A stretch of DNA of 46,431 nucleotides from an uncultured Schlesneria sp. (GCA_903834925.1 CAILLA010000297.1:1-46431); one strand, 5' to 3'. Shown: positions 16,769 to 27,233, numbered from the stretch's first letter. Numbers and translations are program-made. The notes: generated from the letters alone by a model not told the origin.

Positions 16769-17248
16769 TTACATGAAACGAGGTGCCAGCACCGGCATCG
16801 TCAATGGGCGCGCAAGTGGTTGCTCCTTCGGGTCGCGGTCGCGAATACTGAGGACTGGACACCGTGCATGATGAAGAACATATTCGGCGACGCTGCCAAA
16901 GAGCAAATGCTTTAAGCCTGTTCGTCCATGAGTTCCCATGACAATCAAATCACATTTGTGATCCTGAGCGATCCAGCAGATCAATTCTCCCGGAGGACCT
17001 GCATGCAAAATTCGTTCGATTTTTCGAGCGTGGGGCGAATCAAACAGAACGCCATCGAGTTCTTGTTGAATACTTGGATCGCGAGGATGTTCCTGACCAG
17101 AGAGTGTCCAAGTTGTGGGAGTGTCAAATGCGTGGAACAGCAGCAATTCGGCCTTTGAATCGATTGCAAGCTGCTCCGCGTAGCCAACTGCTTTTTCCGC
17201 AGTGTCGGAAAAATCCGTCGGGCAGAGGATTCGTGATATCGTCTGCAT
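16769..17248 (-). CDS. Universal stress protein (UspA family)
   Basis: 159 residues with one Usp alpha/beta domain. The N-terminus is ISRILCPTDFSDTAEKAVGYAEQLA; the ATP-binding motif G-x2-G-x9-G-S is in MGTHGRTGLKHLLFGSVAEYVLHHARCPVL. Such proteins act in the cytoplasm in stress and redox adaptation. A C-terminal tail of about 25 residues follows. Just downstream is the APH/AAA fusion gene, and the pair is probably co-transcribed. ATG 17248 is unambiguous. Confidence 0.92.
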   Translation of the reverse strand: MQTISRILCPTDFSDTAEKAVGYAEQLAIDSKAELLLFHAFDTPTTWTLSGQEHPRDPSIQQELDGVLFDSPHARKIERILHAGPPGELICWIAQDHKCDLIVMGTHGRTGLKHLLFGSVAEYVLHHARCPVLSIRDRDPKEQPLARPLTMPVLAPRFM

Positions 17249-17292
17249 GATTGCTTTCTATCGGTCGTTATAAGCCAACAAACAAAGCGAAG

Positions 17293-17739
17293 TTACTTGC
17301 CTCGAAATCCCATTCGACGTCGGGAATCCTGTCCTGAGTCGTGATGCGCATGTGAGAGGCAACCGTTCAAATACGATTCCAAATCACCTTTCACATGTGG
17401 TTCGATCGACTCTCGACAGAATTTCAGTTCAAAATCTGTCCGGTCGCTGTGTTCGTGTCGATGGCAGGTCCATGCATCAGCGTATTCCTGTTTAAACAGA
17501 CCCTCTAGTAAAATCTGAATTGGTCCCACCACCGCCGCCGAGAGAGCAAGGTCATCTCGTTTCTTCCATTCGTGGTGCTGTTGGGAATAGAGCCACACAT
17601 ACTTGCCCGTTTCACCTTCACGCACGATCCGAACCTGTATGCCGGTCTCTCCTTCCCGAATCGCCTGGGTCAATCGGTGGCAGAGCTCACGGCGAGCATC
17701 GTCAACTGATGCGACAGGAAGTGCAACTTTCGGGGACAT
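17293..17739 (-). CDS. Conserved-looking hypothetical protein
   Basis: 148 residues, soluble, with no signal peptide. ATG 17739 has a GGAG Shine-Dalgarno 7 nt upstream. The sequence contains GIQVRIVREGETGKYVWLYSQQHHEW and a His/Cys-rich second half (WTCHRHEHSDRT, CLSHAHHDSG) that might bind metal, but no family is recognised. It precedes the Usp/APH pair on the same strand by 44 nt, so it may share their regulation. Confidence 0.62.
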   Translation of the reverse strand: MSPKVALPVASVDDARRELCHRLTQAIREGETGIQVRIVREGETGKYVWLYSQQHHEWKKRDDLALSAAVVGPIQILLEGLFKQEYADAWTCHRHEHSDRTDFELKFCRESIEPHVKGDLESYLNGCLSHAHHDSGQDSRRRMGFRGK

Positions 17740-18321
17740 TTTACGCTCCGTAATGGTGAGATAAGAACAAACCGGTTCGGAGCACGTAGCATTCCGTTAG
17801 GGCGAAAAAGGGGCCGGCAAACGTCTTTTTATCGCTTTAATGGGCCGGCTTACGGAATTCGTCGGCATCGAATGGAGGGAATTTGTCCTTGCCCATTCCG
17901 AAAACGATTGTAAATCGGGAGGTGAGTCGCCTGAGGAGTTTTGCCGATAAGGTTTGATCGCACATGAATGACGGTCAAAAGGAGTTTTGTCATGATTTTC
18001 GGAATCGATTGAATTGAACTTGGTCAGTTGGCAGAAAATCGCCAGTCGGCATCGTATTCGTTTCAGGTTGCTCGAGTTTTCCAGTTACGCAAGTTGGTCG
18101 ATCAAATTCATCAAAATCGTGTGGCCGGGGACGCGAGATCTACTGGCGAAAGGTTAATGTGCTCGGGCGAAAGCCCAAGCTACGAGGCTCAATGCGTCGT
18201 TTTGTTGGTTTCCGGTGACTGGTAAGATGGAATTCCTCGTCGAATCCGTGTTTAATCCTCGACCACGATTGGTTTATCTATTTCCTTCACTGTTCGCGTG
18301 TCAATTTCGGAGACGGTGCTG
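17740..18321. other. Spacer upstream of acs with one REP-like element
   Basis: This is the divergent promoter region between the hypothetical gene and acetyl-CoA synthetase. No gene is recognised. It holds a GCCGGC-flanked AT-rich stretch (17812-17853) and the palindromic element GGGCGAAAGCCCAAGCTAC at 18164-18182, matching 11349-11372. No convincing -35/-10 pair was found. Confidence 0.5.
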
Positions 18322-20268
18322 ATGTCTGGCGAAAATATTCAAAGTGTCCTTCAGGAAACTCGTTCATTCCCTCCCGCCGCCGAGTTTGCCAAACAGGCCA
18401 ATATCAGCTCGGAAGCTCAGTACCAGCAGATGTGGAATCAGGCAAAAGACGATCCAGCCAGTTTTTGGGGTGAATTGGCTAGTAATCTGCATTGGTTCAA
18501 GAAGTGGGACCATGTCCTGCAAGGGGAAATGCCCGAGACAAAATGGTTTGTCGGTGGCAAAATTAACGCCAGCTATAATTGCATTGACCGGCATTTGACG
18601 ACTTGGCGGAAGAATAAAGCAGCGATCATCTGGGAAGGGGAGCCGGGCGACACTCGTGTATTAACTTATCAGGACTTGCATCGCGAGGTTTCGAAATTCG
18701 CAAATGTGCTGAAGAAGCTCGGTGTCGTGACGGGCGATCGTGTGACATTGTACATGCCAATGATCCCAGAGTTGGCCATCGCGATGCTCGCCTGTGCTCG
18801 AATCGGTGCAACGCACTCGATCATTTTCGGCGGATTTAGCGCGGACGCAGTGGCCGATAGAAATAATGATGCTCAGGCCAAGCTGATCGTAACCGCTGAC
18901 GGAAGCTGGCGGCGTGGCAAAGAAATTCTGCTCAAACAGGCCGTTGATCAAAGTTTGGAGAAGTCACCCAGTGTGGAGCGGGTCGTTGTTGTGCGTCGGA
19001 CGGGGATGCCAGTTCACATGGTTCCTGATCGTGACTATTGGTGGCACGATCTGATGTCAGACGCTCCTTCGGATTGCGATGCGGTCGAACTGGATGCCGA
19101 ACACCCGTTATTCATCCTTTACACGTCCGGTAGCACCGGGAAGCCAAAGGGGGTTATGCATACGACGGGTGGGTATACACTCGGCACGATGATGACATCG
19201 AAGTGGGTCTTTGATTTGAAGGAAGAAGACACTTATTGGTGTACTGCGGATATTGGCTGGATCACAGGTCACAGCTACATCGTCTATGGGCCATTGGCCA
19301 ACGGAGCTACGACGGTGATGTATGAGGGTGCTCCAAACTGGCCGCATGACGGTCGATTCTGGGAAATCATCGAAAAATACAAGGTCAACATTTTCTATAC
19401 GGCACCAACCGCGATTCGGGCTTTTATCAAATGGGGTGACCATTGGCCGGCAAAATACGATTTGTCGAGCTTGCGATTGCTGGGTTCGGTCGGCGAACCA
19501 ATCAATCCCGAGGCGTGGATGTGGTATCACAAGGTTATTGGACAGGAACGTTGTCCGATTGTTGACACTTGGTGGCAGACCGAAACCGGTTCAATCATGA
19601 TTTCGCCGCTTCCAGGAATCACAGCAACTAAGCCAGGCAGTTGCACGCGACCGCTTCCCGGTGTTGTTCCAGACATTGTCAACAAGGACGGCACCAGTCT
19701 TGGTCCGAACGAAGGTGGTCTGCTGGTCATGAAGCAGCCGTGGCCATCAATGCTTCGAACACTGTACGGCGACCACGAACGATTCAAGCAAACCTATTTC
19801 AGCACGATCCCGGGCTGTTACTTCGCGGGTGATGGGGCTCGTAAGGACGAGGATGGTTACACATGGGTGATGGGTCGTGTCGATGACGTGCTGAACGTTG
19901 CGGGTCATCGGCTCAGTACAATGGAAGTTGAATCGGCTCTTGTCGCGCACGCACAGGTTGCAGAGGCGGCTGTTGTCGGTTTTCCACATGAAATCAAGGG
20001 CGAAGGTATCTGTTGCTTCGTTTCATTGAAGAGCGGTTCGGGCAGCGATTCGCTTGAAAAAGATTTGATCGCTCACGTTCGTAAACAGATTGGCGCTTTG
20101 GCGACCCCTGACAAGATCCGATTCACACCGGCACTGCCAAAAACCCGAAGCGGCAAGATCATGAGACGTTTACTTCGAGACATTGCTGCGGGTCGTGAAT
20201 CGGCTGGCGACACGACGACGCTCGAAGATATTTCTGTGTTGGCCAAACTGCGCGAGCAAGAGGAATAG
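18322..20268 (+). CDS. acs: Acetyl-CoA synthetase
   Basis: About 648 residues, the normal Acs length. It activates acetate to acetyl-AMP and then acetyl-CoA in the cytoplasm. Seen in order: the N-terminal ACAS_N region ([20 protein letters not shown]), core [32 protein letters not shown], the P-loop-like [53 protein letters not shown], and the C-terminal [14 protein letters not shown], whose Lys is the known acetylation-controlled residue. ATG 18322 is preferred over GTG 18298 because GGAG lies 9-10 nt upstream. It is monocistronic as far as can be seen. Confidence 0.96.
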   Translation: MSGENIQSVLQETRSFPPAAEFAKQANISSEAQYQQMWNQAKDDPASFWGELASNLHWFKKWDHVLQGEMPETKWFVGGKINASYNCIDRHLTTWRKNKAAIIWEGEPGDTRVLTYQDLHREVSKFANVLKKLGVVTGDRVTLYMPMIPELAIAMLACARIGATHSIIFGGFSADAVADRNNDAQAKLIVTADGSWRRGKEILLKQAVDQSLEKSPSVERVVVVRRTGMPVHMVPDRDYWWHDLMSDAPSDCDAVELDAEHPLFILYTSGSTGKPKGVMHTTGGYTLGTMMTSKWVFDLKEEDTYWCTADIGWITGHSYIVYGPLANGATTVMYEGAPNWPHDGRFWEIIEKYKVNIFYTAPTAIRAFIKWGDHWPAKYDLSSLRLLGSVGEPINPEAWMWYHKVIGQERCPIVDTWWQTETGSIMISPLPGITATKPGSCTRPLPGVVPDIVNKDGTSLGPNEGGLLVMKQPWPSMLRTLYGDHERFKQTYFSTIPGCYFAGDGARKDEDGYTWVMGRVDDVLNVAGHRLSTMEVESALVAHAQVAEAAVVGFPHEIKGEGICCFVSLKSGSGSDSLEKDLIAHVRKQIGALATPDKIRFTPALPKTRSGKIMRRLLRDIAAGRESAGDTTTLEDISVLAKLREQEE

Positions 20269-20484
20269 GAGAGAAAGAGACATTTCCGGCCTTCCTGCTA
20301 TTGTCTTCGGTTGAACGTTGATCGGCGTTTGTTAGTATAAGTGGAGAATTTTTGGTTGTTGTCGTCGGCAGACGATGTATTACCAGAAGCAACCGGGCCG
20401 ACGGTGGTTCGGAGTAGAGTGGTTTGATGGCAGCCGTCTGACGGTTGTCTGTCGCTAAGCGATTCATTTCGTGGAAGAGCCAGG

Positions 20485-20760
20485 ATGTTTTCATTTCTTG
20501 GCGAATTGGTCGGCCTATTGCTGATATGTCTCTGGAAGTGGTTTCAGAGACCCGTAGAAGGACTTGATCGAGCCATTGACGGCTGGGTTTCGTCTTTTTA
20601 CGTCTGGCTTTACGGTTCGCACAGTTCGCCTCAGCAAACGATTGCCTCGGCGCGATCGTCAGTGGGCCCTCCCGGGGACCTGTTGACGTGGCTGTGGTCG
20701 TTCGTTCGGCCGACTCCTCTGGTGCGCGTTCGTGTCCCGGCACGCCGCTCGATCCGCTAA
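20485..20760 (+). CDS. Small hypothetical membrane-associated protein
   Basis: 91 residues with a hydrophobic N-terminus (MFSFLGELVGLLLICLWKWF) followed by an amphipathic part and a basic C-terminus (VRVRVPARRSIR). A purine-rich AGCCAGG precedes the ATG. It lies upstream of RNase Y on the same strand. No family is recognised; it may be a real small protein or a chance frame. The upstream region 20269-20484 shows a weak TTGAAC-19-TATAAG promoter-like pair near 20311-20341. Confidence 0.45.
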   Translation: MFSFLGELVGLLLICLWKWFQRPVEGLDRAIDGWVSSFYVWLYGSHSSPQQTIASARSSVGPPGDLLTWLWSFVRPTPLVRVRVPARRSIR

Positions 20761-20910
20761 TTTTCGTGATGCTCGGCCAATCTCTCTCTTCGAATAGCGA
20801 CGCGATATTTGCGATCGTGCATCGTCGGCGAAGTGCTTCCGCCGAACGAGTCCTGCGTTTTGCGTGAGGTCCGGTGGCTCTGTTGCCAGGATCATGAAGG
20901 GCGCTTACGT

Positions 20911-22449
20911 ATGGATATTATTTCGATTTTGATGGGACTCGCTGGCGGTGGTGCGTTTGGCTTCTTCGCCGAGCGATTGATTCGTGGGACTGCGTTCAAA
21001 ACGCGGGATGAAATTCTCGAACAAGCCAAACGCGATGGAGAGAATTTACTAAAGACCGCCGAGCTCGCTGCGAAAGAAGACGGGTTGCGTCGTCGTGAAG
21101 AAATTGAAAAAGACTTGAACTCGCTCCGGGATGAAATCCGAAACCAGGAGCGTAAGCTGGACAAGCGGGAATCAGGGCTGAAGGATCAACAGGATGACAT
21201 CGCCAAGAAAGAGCGGATGCTTGAAGCGACCCAGCTGAAATTATCCGAGCGCGGTAAGGTTGTCGATGCCCGAGAACGGGAACTGGAAAAGATTATCAAG
21301 CAGGAGCAAGAACAGCTCTACAAGATTAGTGGTCTCGATCAAAAGACCGCGACCGCCATGCTGATGGATCAGCTCGAGAGAGAGCTGAAAAACGAGACTG
21401 GGGCGCTCATTCTCAAGAACGAAGCGGAACTCAAACAGCAGTCCGAGAAGCAGGCTCGCGAAATCATTGGAATGGCAATCCAGAAGTATGCATCAGCGCA
21501 TACTTCAGAAACCACGGTTTCGACTGTCGATATTCCAAACGATGAAATGAAGGGGCGAATTATTGGCCGTGAAGGTCGAAATATTCGAGCATTCGAGAAA
21601 GCAACTGGTGTCGATGTGATCGTCGATGATACACCAGGCGTCGTTGTCGTCTCTGCCTTCGACAGCGTTCGTCGCGAAACGGCAAAGCAGGCGATGGTGA
21701 AATTGATCCAGGATGGGCGGATTCACCCGACTCGTATCGACGAGATCGTGCTTGAAACCCAAAAGGAAATGGAAGAGTTCATTCGGCGTCAAGGTGCCGA
21801 AGCAGCACAGGAAGCAGACGTTCCCAATCTTCACGAAAAGCTTGTCGACTTGATGGGGCGACTGTATTTCAGGACCAGCTACAGTCAGAACGTCTTGAGG
21901 CATTCGATCGAAGTCGCCCATTTAACCGGTATGATGGCAGTGCAACTGGGATTGAATGGAAATCTCGCACGTCGCTGTGGATTTCTTCACGACATCGGAA
22001 AAGCTGCGGACCATGAAATGGAAGGTGGTCATCCCGCAGTCGGAGCGGAACTTCTTAAAAGGTACGGCGAAAAAGGGGAGGTCGTCCACGCAGCGAAAGG
22101 ACATCACGACGATATTCGACCAGAATATATTTACACGGTTCTCGTTGCTGCGGCAGATGCCTGTTCCGCTTCGCGTCCCGGTGCACGCCGTGAAACGCTT
22201 GAAAAGTATGTGCGCCGCCTCGAAGAACTCGAAACACTTGCTTGTGGCTTTCCCGGTGTCGAACAGGCATTCGCCGTTCAGGCGGGCCGAGAGATTCGTG
22301 TCATTGTGAATCCGGCAGATGTGAATGACCGGGAAGCTGCTAAACTGTGTCGTGATCTGGCGACGTCGATCGAACAACAGTTGACCTACCCTGGCGAAGT
22401 CAAGGTGACCGTGCTGCGCGAGACACGTGTCATCGAATATGCGAAATAA
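20911..22449 (+). CDS. rny: Ribonuclease Y
   Basis: 512 residues, the standard RNase Y length. An N-terminal membrane helix (about 2-22, [19 protein letters not shown]) is followed by a long charged coiled coil (about 30-200), a KH domain ([29 protein letters not shown]), and an HD domain with [14 protein letters not shown] and [13 protein letters not shown], which holds the metal-binding His-Asp pair. It is a membrane-anchored endoribonuclease that starts mRNA decay. ATG 20911 is chosen because earlier in-frame codons add non-family sequence. The DExH helicase starts 3 nt after its stop, suggesting coupled translation and a shared role. Confidence 0.96.
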   Translation: MDIISILMGLAGGGAFGFFAERLIRGTAFKTRDEILEQAKRDGENLLKTAELAAKEDGLRRREEIEKDLNSLRDEIRNQERKLDKRESGLKDQQDDIAKKERMLEATQLKLSERGKVVDARERELEKIIKQEQEQLYKISGLDQKTATAMLMDQLERELKNETGALILKNEAELKQQSEKQAREIIGMAIQKYASAHTSETTVSTVDIPNDEMKGRIIGREGRNIRAFEKATGVDVIVDDTPGVVVVSAFDSVRRETAKQAMVKLIQDGRIHPTRIDEIVLETQKEMEEFIRRQGAEAAQEADVPNLHEKLVDLMGRLYFRTSYSQNVLRHSIEVAHLTGMMAVQLGLNGNLARRCGFLHDIGKAADHEMEGGHPAVGAELLKRYGEKGEVVHAAKGHHDDIRPEYIYTVLVAAADACSASRPGARRETLEKYVRRLEELETLACGFPGVEQAFAVQAGREIRVIVNPADVNDREAAKLCRDLATSIEQQLTYPGEVKVTVLRETRVIEYAK

Positions 22450-22452
22450 ACA

Positions 22453-25032
22453 ATGAACAACCTGCCTCCCGGAACGATCTCGCGTGACGATCTGGCCTTG
22501 AGATACCTCGATTCGCTTCCTTACGTTCCCTACCCGGTACAAGAGGAAGCGTTGCTGAAGTGGTTCGAAACGACTCAGGGAGTCATGGTTTGTGCTCCGA
22601 CCGGAACTGGTAAAACGCTGATTGCCGAGGCTGCGGCGTTTGAGGCGCTCCATACCGGTCAGACAATCTATTACACGACACCCCTCATTGCCTTGACCGA
22701 TCAAAAGTTTACAGAACTTCAGGATTCGGCTGAGCGATGGGGGTTTCGACGTGATCAAGTCGGTCTAGTGACGGGAAATCGGCGAGTTAACCCGCAGGCA
22801 AATGTCCTCGTCGTTGTCGCCGAAATTCTCCTGAACCGCCTACTGACATCTCACTGGGCAGCTCATGAAGAAGCAACGGCAGAAAAGGTACGTCAGGTTG
22901 CTGCTGCACACCTCAAAGCCGAATCCGCCAAGGATCACCATGGTGGACTGCATTCTTATACCGATCTGATCGGTTGGGACGATGAATTGGTTGAGGAGCT
23001 GGCAGAGGAAGCAGCCAGTCCGGTTAGTGCTCCTTCGCCGCTGGCGCTCGACTTCGATCGTGTTTCGGCCGTGGTGATGGACGAATTCCACAATTTTTCG
23101 GACCTCGAACGGGGTATTGTTTGGGAGTTTTCGTTAGCGCTGTTGCCAAAACACATTCGTTTGCTGCTGTTGTCAGCGACGATCGGCAATTCGGGAAAAT
23201 TCGTCAATTGGTGTAGCCGCACCCATGATCGAGCCCTTGAGTTAGTGCAAAGTACCGATCGAAGGATCCCTCTGCAATTTCATTGGATTGGCGACAAGCT
23301 TTTGACAGACCATCTGGAAGAGATGGCCGCTGGTGACGAGGCGAATCGAAAAACGCCGGCTCTGGTCTTTTGCTTCAATCGAGACGAATGCTGGAATGTT
23401 GCTGAGGAGTTAAAGGGAAAGGCAATGCTGGCCAGCGGTCAACAGAAAAAGTTGGTTGCTGCTCTCGATAAGTACGATTGGCATAAGGGCGTCGGTCCCA
23501 AGCTGAAACAACTGTTGATGCGTGGTGTCGGCGTTCACCATGCAGGTTTGTTGCCCAAATACAAGAAGATCGTAGAAGACCTGTTTCAGCAAAAACTGCT
23601 GACAATTTGTGTCTGTACTGAGACACTGGCGGCAGGAATTAACCTCCCCGCACGATCGGTGGTGCTCCCGTCATTGATGAAAGGGAAGCCGGGTGACTTG
23701 AAGTTGATCGACCCCAGTTCGGCTCATCAGATCTTCGGACGTGCCGGTCGCCCGCAATATGATACCGAAGGCCATGTTTATGCGCTGGCGCACGAGGACG
23801 ATGTCCGGATTTTGAAATGGCGAGAACAATACGATTCCATTCCCGAGGACACCAGAGACTTCGGATTGATTAAAGCGAAAAAGGCATTGAAGAAGAAAAT
23901 GCCAACACGGAATCCGAATCGCCAGTACTGGAATGAACAGCAGTTTGAAAAACTTCGATTTGCAACCCCTGGAGATCTCGCAAGTCGTGGTCCATTACCT
24001 TGGCGACTACTCGCTTATATGTTGCAACTCTCGCCCGAAGTCGATCGACTTCGCAGGTTGGTTCAAAAACGTTTGATGGAACCGAAACAACTTGATGCTG
24101 GTGAAAAACATCTCGAACGGATGCTGATCTCGCTTCATGCGGGCGATTTTATCAAGCTGACGCCAGAGCCTCCTCCTCCGCCCACCGTGACAAAATCGGA
24201 TGTCGCCCCCCCTGCACCGGCGGAAGACAGCAGGAAAGCGACCTGGTTATCAAAACATTTGCAAAAGGCCGTGGACGAGAAACAGGAAGCAAAAACCGGT
24301 AAGAAAATCGATCACGCTGCCGAAGAACGCGAGAAAAATCGTTATCGTCCGATACTCGCCGAACCCACGGAACGCCTGGAACAACTGTTTGCCTTTCGAA
24401 GCGTCAATCCGGTTTACGGGATGTTCCTGCTCGAGCATCTCGGTCTGGCCGATTGGACTGAGCGGATGTTGATTTTTGAAAGCGTTCTGGAACTGCCACG
24501 GGCATTGATCCGTCACGTTCGAGTTCCTCCGCCGTTTCGGCTTCCGCCAGGTCCACTCGCGCTGGAACGGCTCGACATCGAGATCGTACAACGGGGATTG
24601 ATTCCTGCTGGGGATCTTTATCCCGAATTTGATCCCGATATCCCGCCGGAAGAACGCAAATACGCGCCAACTCTTGCCGACAAACTGAGGATGTTATTCG
24701 ATTCAGAATACCCAGATGTGACGGATGTCATGGTTCAACCGGTCATGGTGGCTGCAGAGCTGTTGCTGAACTGGAATGGCAATTTCTTCAACTTCGTATC
24801 GAGTCGCGACCTGACTCGCCAAGAGGGATTAATCTTCCGTCACCTTCTGCGAATGGTCTTGCTATTGGACGAATTTCGGCAAGTCACCCCGATTGGTGTC
24901 GATCCGATTGTCTGGCAGGAAGAGCTAGGCGAAACGGCTGAACGACTGACCGCCTGTTGCCGCAGTGTTGACCCAAGTTGGACTGATTCGATGCTTGCAC
25001 AGCCGGCTAACTCGGATTTCATTGAGCGTTAA
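22453..25032 (+). CDS. Ski2-like DExH-box RNA/DNA helicase
   Basis: 859 residues. Superfamily 2 helicase motifs are clear: motif I APTGTGKTLIAE (48-59), motif II VVMDEFHNF (DEFH at 210-213), motif III SAT (241-243), then GVGVHHAGLLPKYK and TETLAAGINLPA, and motif VI QIFGRAGRPQYD. Between motifs I and II is an insert of about 60 residues (about 135-200), and the C-terminal 400 residues contain a Pro-rich charged linker (EPPPPPTV) and a helical region typical of Ski2-like proteins. ATG 22453 is 3 nt after the RNase Y stop. The pairing suggests a helicase assisting RNA decay, but DNA-repair roles are also known for relatives. Confidence 0.88.
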   Translation: MNNLPPGTISRDDLALRYLDSLPYVPYPVQEEALLKWFETTQGVMVCAPTGTGKTLIAEAAAFEALHTGQTIYYTTPLIALTDQKFTELQDSAERWGFRRDQVGLVTGNRRVNPQANVLVVVAEILLNRLLTSHWAAHEEATAEKVRQVAAAHLKAESAKDHHGGLHSYTDLIGWDDELVEELAEEAASPVSAPSPLALDFDRVSAVVMDEFHNFSDLERGIVWEFSLALLPKHIRLLLLSATIGNSGKFVNWCSRTHDRALELVQSTDRRIPLQFHWIGDKLLTDHLEEMAAGDEANRKTPALVFCFNRDECWNVAEELKGKAMLASGQQKKLVAALDKYDWHKGVGPKLKQLLMRGVGVHHAGLLPKYKKIVEDLFQQKLLTICVCTETLAAGINLPARSVVLPSLMKGKPGDLKLIDPSSAHQIFGRAGRPQYDTEGHVYALAHEDDVRILKWREQYDSIPEDTRDFGLIKAKKALKKKMPTRNPNRQYWNEQQFEKLRFATPGDLASRGPLPWRLLAYMLQLSPEVDRLRRLVQKRLMEPKQLDAGEKHLERMLISLHAGDFIKLTPEPPPPPTVTKSDVAPPAPAEDSRKATWLSKHLQKAVDEKQEAKTGKKIDHAAEEREKNRYRPILAEPTERLEQLFAFRSVNPVYGMFLLEHLGLADWTERMLIFESVLELPRALIRHVRVPPPFRLPPGPLALERLDIEIVQRGLIPAGDLYPEFDPDIPPEERKYAPTLADKLRMLFDSEYPDVTDVMVQPVMVAAELLLNWNGNFFNFVSSRDLTRQEGLIFRHLLRMVLLLDEFRQVTPIGVDPIVWQEELGETAERLTACCRSVDPSWTDSMLAQPANSDFIER

Positions 25033-25051
25033 ACGGAGTTGCGGCTATAAT
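25022..25051 (+). promoter_or_regulatory. Putative sigma-70-type promoter
   Basis: TTGAGC (25022-25027), an 18-nt spacer and a perfect TATAAT (25046-25051), located about 70 nt upstream of ATG 25120. It would drive the small membrane protein and probably nadD and the M48 gene. It overlaps the last codons of the helicase gene. Confidence 0.5.
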
Positions 25052-25119
25052 GTTTCAATGTGATACTGAAGGACTGGCCTTCTTTCGATGACTGCTCCCG
25101 ATTGCTGGGAAATACGGAT

Positions 25120-25626
25120 ATGTCGAATACGGATGTTTTGCCAACGACGATCGATTCGAAGCCTGTTGTCTGTTCAAGTGGTTGCCATTCGTGTGGCAAG
25201 ACTCTTCTTCGAGCAATCGTATATGCGCCCCTAATATTGATTTTTGGTGCTCTTGCAGCCTTGGCGATGTATCCAGATCTAGCGGACTATGGATATCCGC
25301 TGATTGGTAAACCTTCCCATATCGGCTTCACCGGTGAGCGTCCTTGCTCGATCGAATTTGGTAATTCCAATTGCTCGATGCCTGTTGTTTTGCCGGGTAG
25401 TTGCTCGATTCCTTCGAATCCATCAACGCCGAACGCGACGGGAGGTGACGGTTGTTGTCCGATAAGTCGCGCACGTCAGATTTCCTCAGAACCGAAAGTC
25501 GAATCCACCCCGGCAACCGAAAAAGCATCAGGCAGTTTCGTAGCTGATTCCGCAACTGCTCAAGAGATTCCGGCCGATGCCACGCTGCCACTTAATCTTG
25601 TGGACTCTGACGTTCCCTCGAATTGA
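25120..25626 (+). CDS. Hypothetical single-pass membrane protein
   Basis: About 168 residues from ATG 25120; an in-frame GTG at 25060 would add 20. One hydrophobic segment (about 32-50, AIVYAPLILIFGALAALAMY) sits after a CxxCG-like pair (CHSCGK). The rest is Ser/Pro/Cys-rich and low in predicted structure, with several Cys (RPCSIEF, NCSMP, GSCSIP, GCCPIS). No family is recognised. The Cys content suggests an extracytoplasmic, possibly disulfide-linked region, which is inference. It precedes nadD by 48 nt. Confidence 0.5.
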   Translation: MSNTDVLPTTIDSKPVVCSSGCHSCGKTLLRAIVYAPLILIFGALAALAMYPDLADYGYPLIGKPSHIGFTGERPCSIEFGNSNCSMPVVLPGSCSIPSNPSTPNATGGDGCCPISRARQISSEPKVESTPATEKASGSFVADSATAQEIPADATLPLNLVDSDVPSN

Positions 25627-25674
25627 TGGTTCTTTTCGATTGAAGCGATCGTGTTCTGAGAGGTGGATTGAGTA

Positions 25675-26298
25675 ATGAAGGTTGGGATTTTCGGGGGGAC
25701 CTTTGATCCAATTCACTGTGGTCACGTTATCCTCGCGGAACAATGTCGAGAACAATGCAAATTAGACGAAGTCTGGTTTGTTCCTGCTGCTTTGCCACCC
25801 CACAAACTCACTACTTCCATCACATCCCCCAAATCTCGATGCGAAATGATCGAGTTCGCCATCGCAGGAAACCCCGCCTTTCGTTTGAATACGATCGAGC
25901 TCGATCGAACTGGTCCGTCGTTTACCGTAACGACTTTGGAGCAACTCCATTCGCAGAAGGTTTCGCACGAGTTGTTTCTGTTGATTGGGGCAGATTCCCT
26001 GAAAGATCTGCCTCATTGGCGAGAACCAGCTCGAATCCTTGAACTGGCAACAGTGGTTGCCGTCAATCGAGGTGATCGTCCTCTGCCAGACAGGTCAGAA
26101 TTGCGAGTCGTGGTTGGCTCCGCAGCCGACCAGCGAATCGTCGCGGTGACAATGCCTGGGGTTGATATTTCCGCAACCGATATCCGCGGTCGAGTTCAGG
26201 CAGGGCGAAGTATCCGCTATCTTGTTCCTCGTGCCGTCGAAATGTACATCCATGATCAGGGATTGTTTCGTTCAAGAGATTCAGGAGTCAGTCAATGA
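25675..26298 (+). CDS. nadD: Nicotinate-nucleotide adenylyltransferase
   Basis: 207 residues. It transfers AMP to nicotinate mononucleotide in NAD synthesis (cytoplasm). The nucleotidyltransferase signature is GIFGGTFDPIHCGHVILAE at the N-terminus (GGTFDP and the H-x-G-H pair), with LLIGADSLKDLPHWREPARIL in the middle and the family end motif MPGVDISATDIRGRVQAGRSIRYLVP. The start has GAGGTGG about 8 nt upstream. Its TGA overlaps the next ATG (ATGA), so the M48 protease is translationally coupled. Confidence 0.95.
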   Translation: MKVGIFGGTFDPIHCGHVILAEQCREQCKLDEVWFVPAALPPHKLTTSITSPKSRCEMIEFAIAGNPAFRLNTIELDRTGPSFTVTTLEQLHSQKVSHELFLLIGADSLKDLPHWREPARILELATVVAVNRGDRPLPDRSELRVVVGSAADQRIVAVTMPGVDISATDIRGRVQAGRSIRYLVPRAVEMYIHDQGLFRSRDSGVSQ

Positions 26299-27233
26299 GT
26301 TACGGTGATCCACGTTACGACCGTCGTTATGCTCGCGAGTATGAGGGGCAGTACGCGCGTGGGAATCAGGTTAACATTGGATGGCTTGTGCGAATGATTC
26401 CAATCCTGTTTGGAGTCTGTGCCGTCGGTTTTACGATGGTTCGTGGTTGCCAACAGGGACCTTTTGGCCGCGTTCAGATCGTGGCCATGAAACCGCCCCA
26501 AGAAGCCAAGCTTGGAATGCAGGCGTTTCAAGAGGTTTTAAGCGATGCACGGGTCGTTAAACGGGGACCTGCGGTTGATAAGGTTCGCGAGATTGCCAAA
26601 CGGTTGATTCGAGCGACGGGCAATGAAAACTTTCGAAAGCTGATTGGAACTTCGATCCCTGAATTTCAATGGGAACTGGAAGTTGTCGATGATCGTCAAG
26701 TCAATGCATTCTGCCTCCCTGGAGGCAAAATCGTCGTCTATACAGCCATACTTCCCGTTGCGGAAACGGATGCCGGGCTGGCAACGGTAATCGGACATGA
26801 GATCGCACATGCGCTTGCACATCACGGTGCCGAGCGCATGGCCCAGCAGCAAATGGTTCAAATTGGGTTGACGTCGGCCAGTTTCTCCATGGGAGATATG
26901 GATTACCGCAAACGGCAGCAATTGCTGTCGGTACTGAATGCGGGTGCGAAATTCGGCATCCTGAGCTACAGCCGGAAGCACGAATCCGAAGCCGATCATA
27001 TGGGCTTGTTACTCATGGCCGCAGCGGGTTACGACCCGAAAGAGTCGATTCGATTTTGGGAGCGGATGTCGTCAGCAACAGGAAGCGGATCGGCACCACC
27101 CGAATTCATGTCGACACACCCGAATCATAAGACTCGCATTAACGATCTGACGCGATGGATACCCGAGGCGGAACCGCTTTACGAACACAGTCAATCGAAG
27201 TCCAAGACGGAGGTTTTGCCTCGTTTCCGCTGA
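26295..27233 (+). CDS. M48-family membrane-anchored metalloprotease
   Basis: 312 residues. A polar N-terminus (about 1-27) is followed by one membrane segment (about 32-50, VRMIPILFGVCAVGFTMV) and a peptidase M48 domain. The zinc site is HEIAH (168-172) with the third ligand in KHESEADHMG; FCLPGGKIVVYT and MSTHPNHKTRINDL are the usual flanking motifs. This places it among BepA/Oma1-like proteases that degrade misfolded envelope proteins. The start overlaps the nadD stop. The convergent serine acetyltransferase gene ends 75 nt further on. Confidence 0.92.
   Translation: MSYGDPRYDRRYAREYEGQYARGNQVNIGWLVRMIPILFGVCAVGFTMVRGCQQGPFGRVQIVAMKPPQEAKLGMQAFQEVLSDARVVKRGPAVDKVREIAKRLIRATGNENFRKLIGTSIPEFQWELEVVDDRQVNAFCLPGGKIVVYTAILPVAETDAGLATVIGHEIAHALAHHGAERMAQQQMVQIGLTSASFSMGDMDYRKRQQLLSVLNAGAKFGILSYSRKHESEADHMGLLLMAAAGYDPKESIRFWERMSSATGSGSAPPEFMSTHPNHKTRINDLTRWIPEAEPLYEHSQSKSKTEVLPRFR

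Noticed and set aside
21922-22758. Minus-strand frame of 278 codons over the rny/helicase junction
   Set aside because: It lies opposite the HD domain and helicase motifs; the composition is random and there is no start signal.
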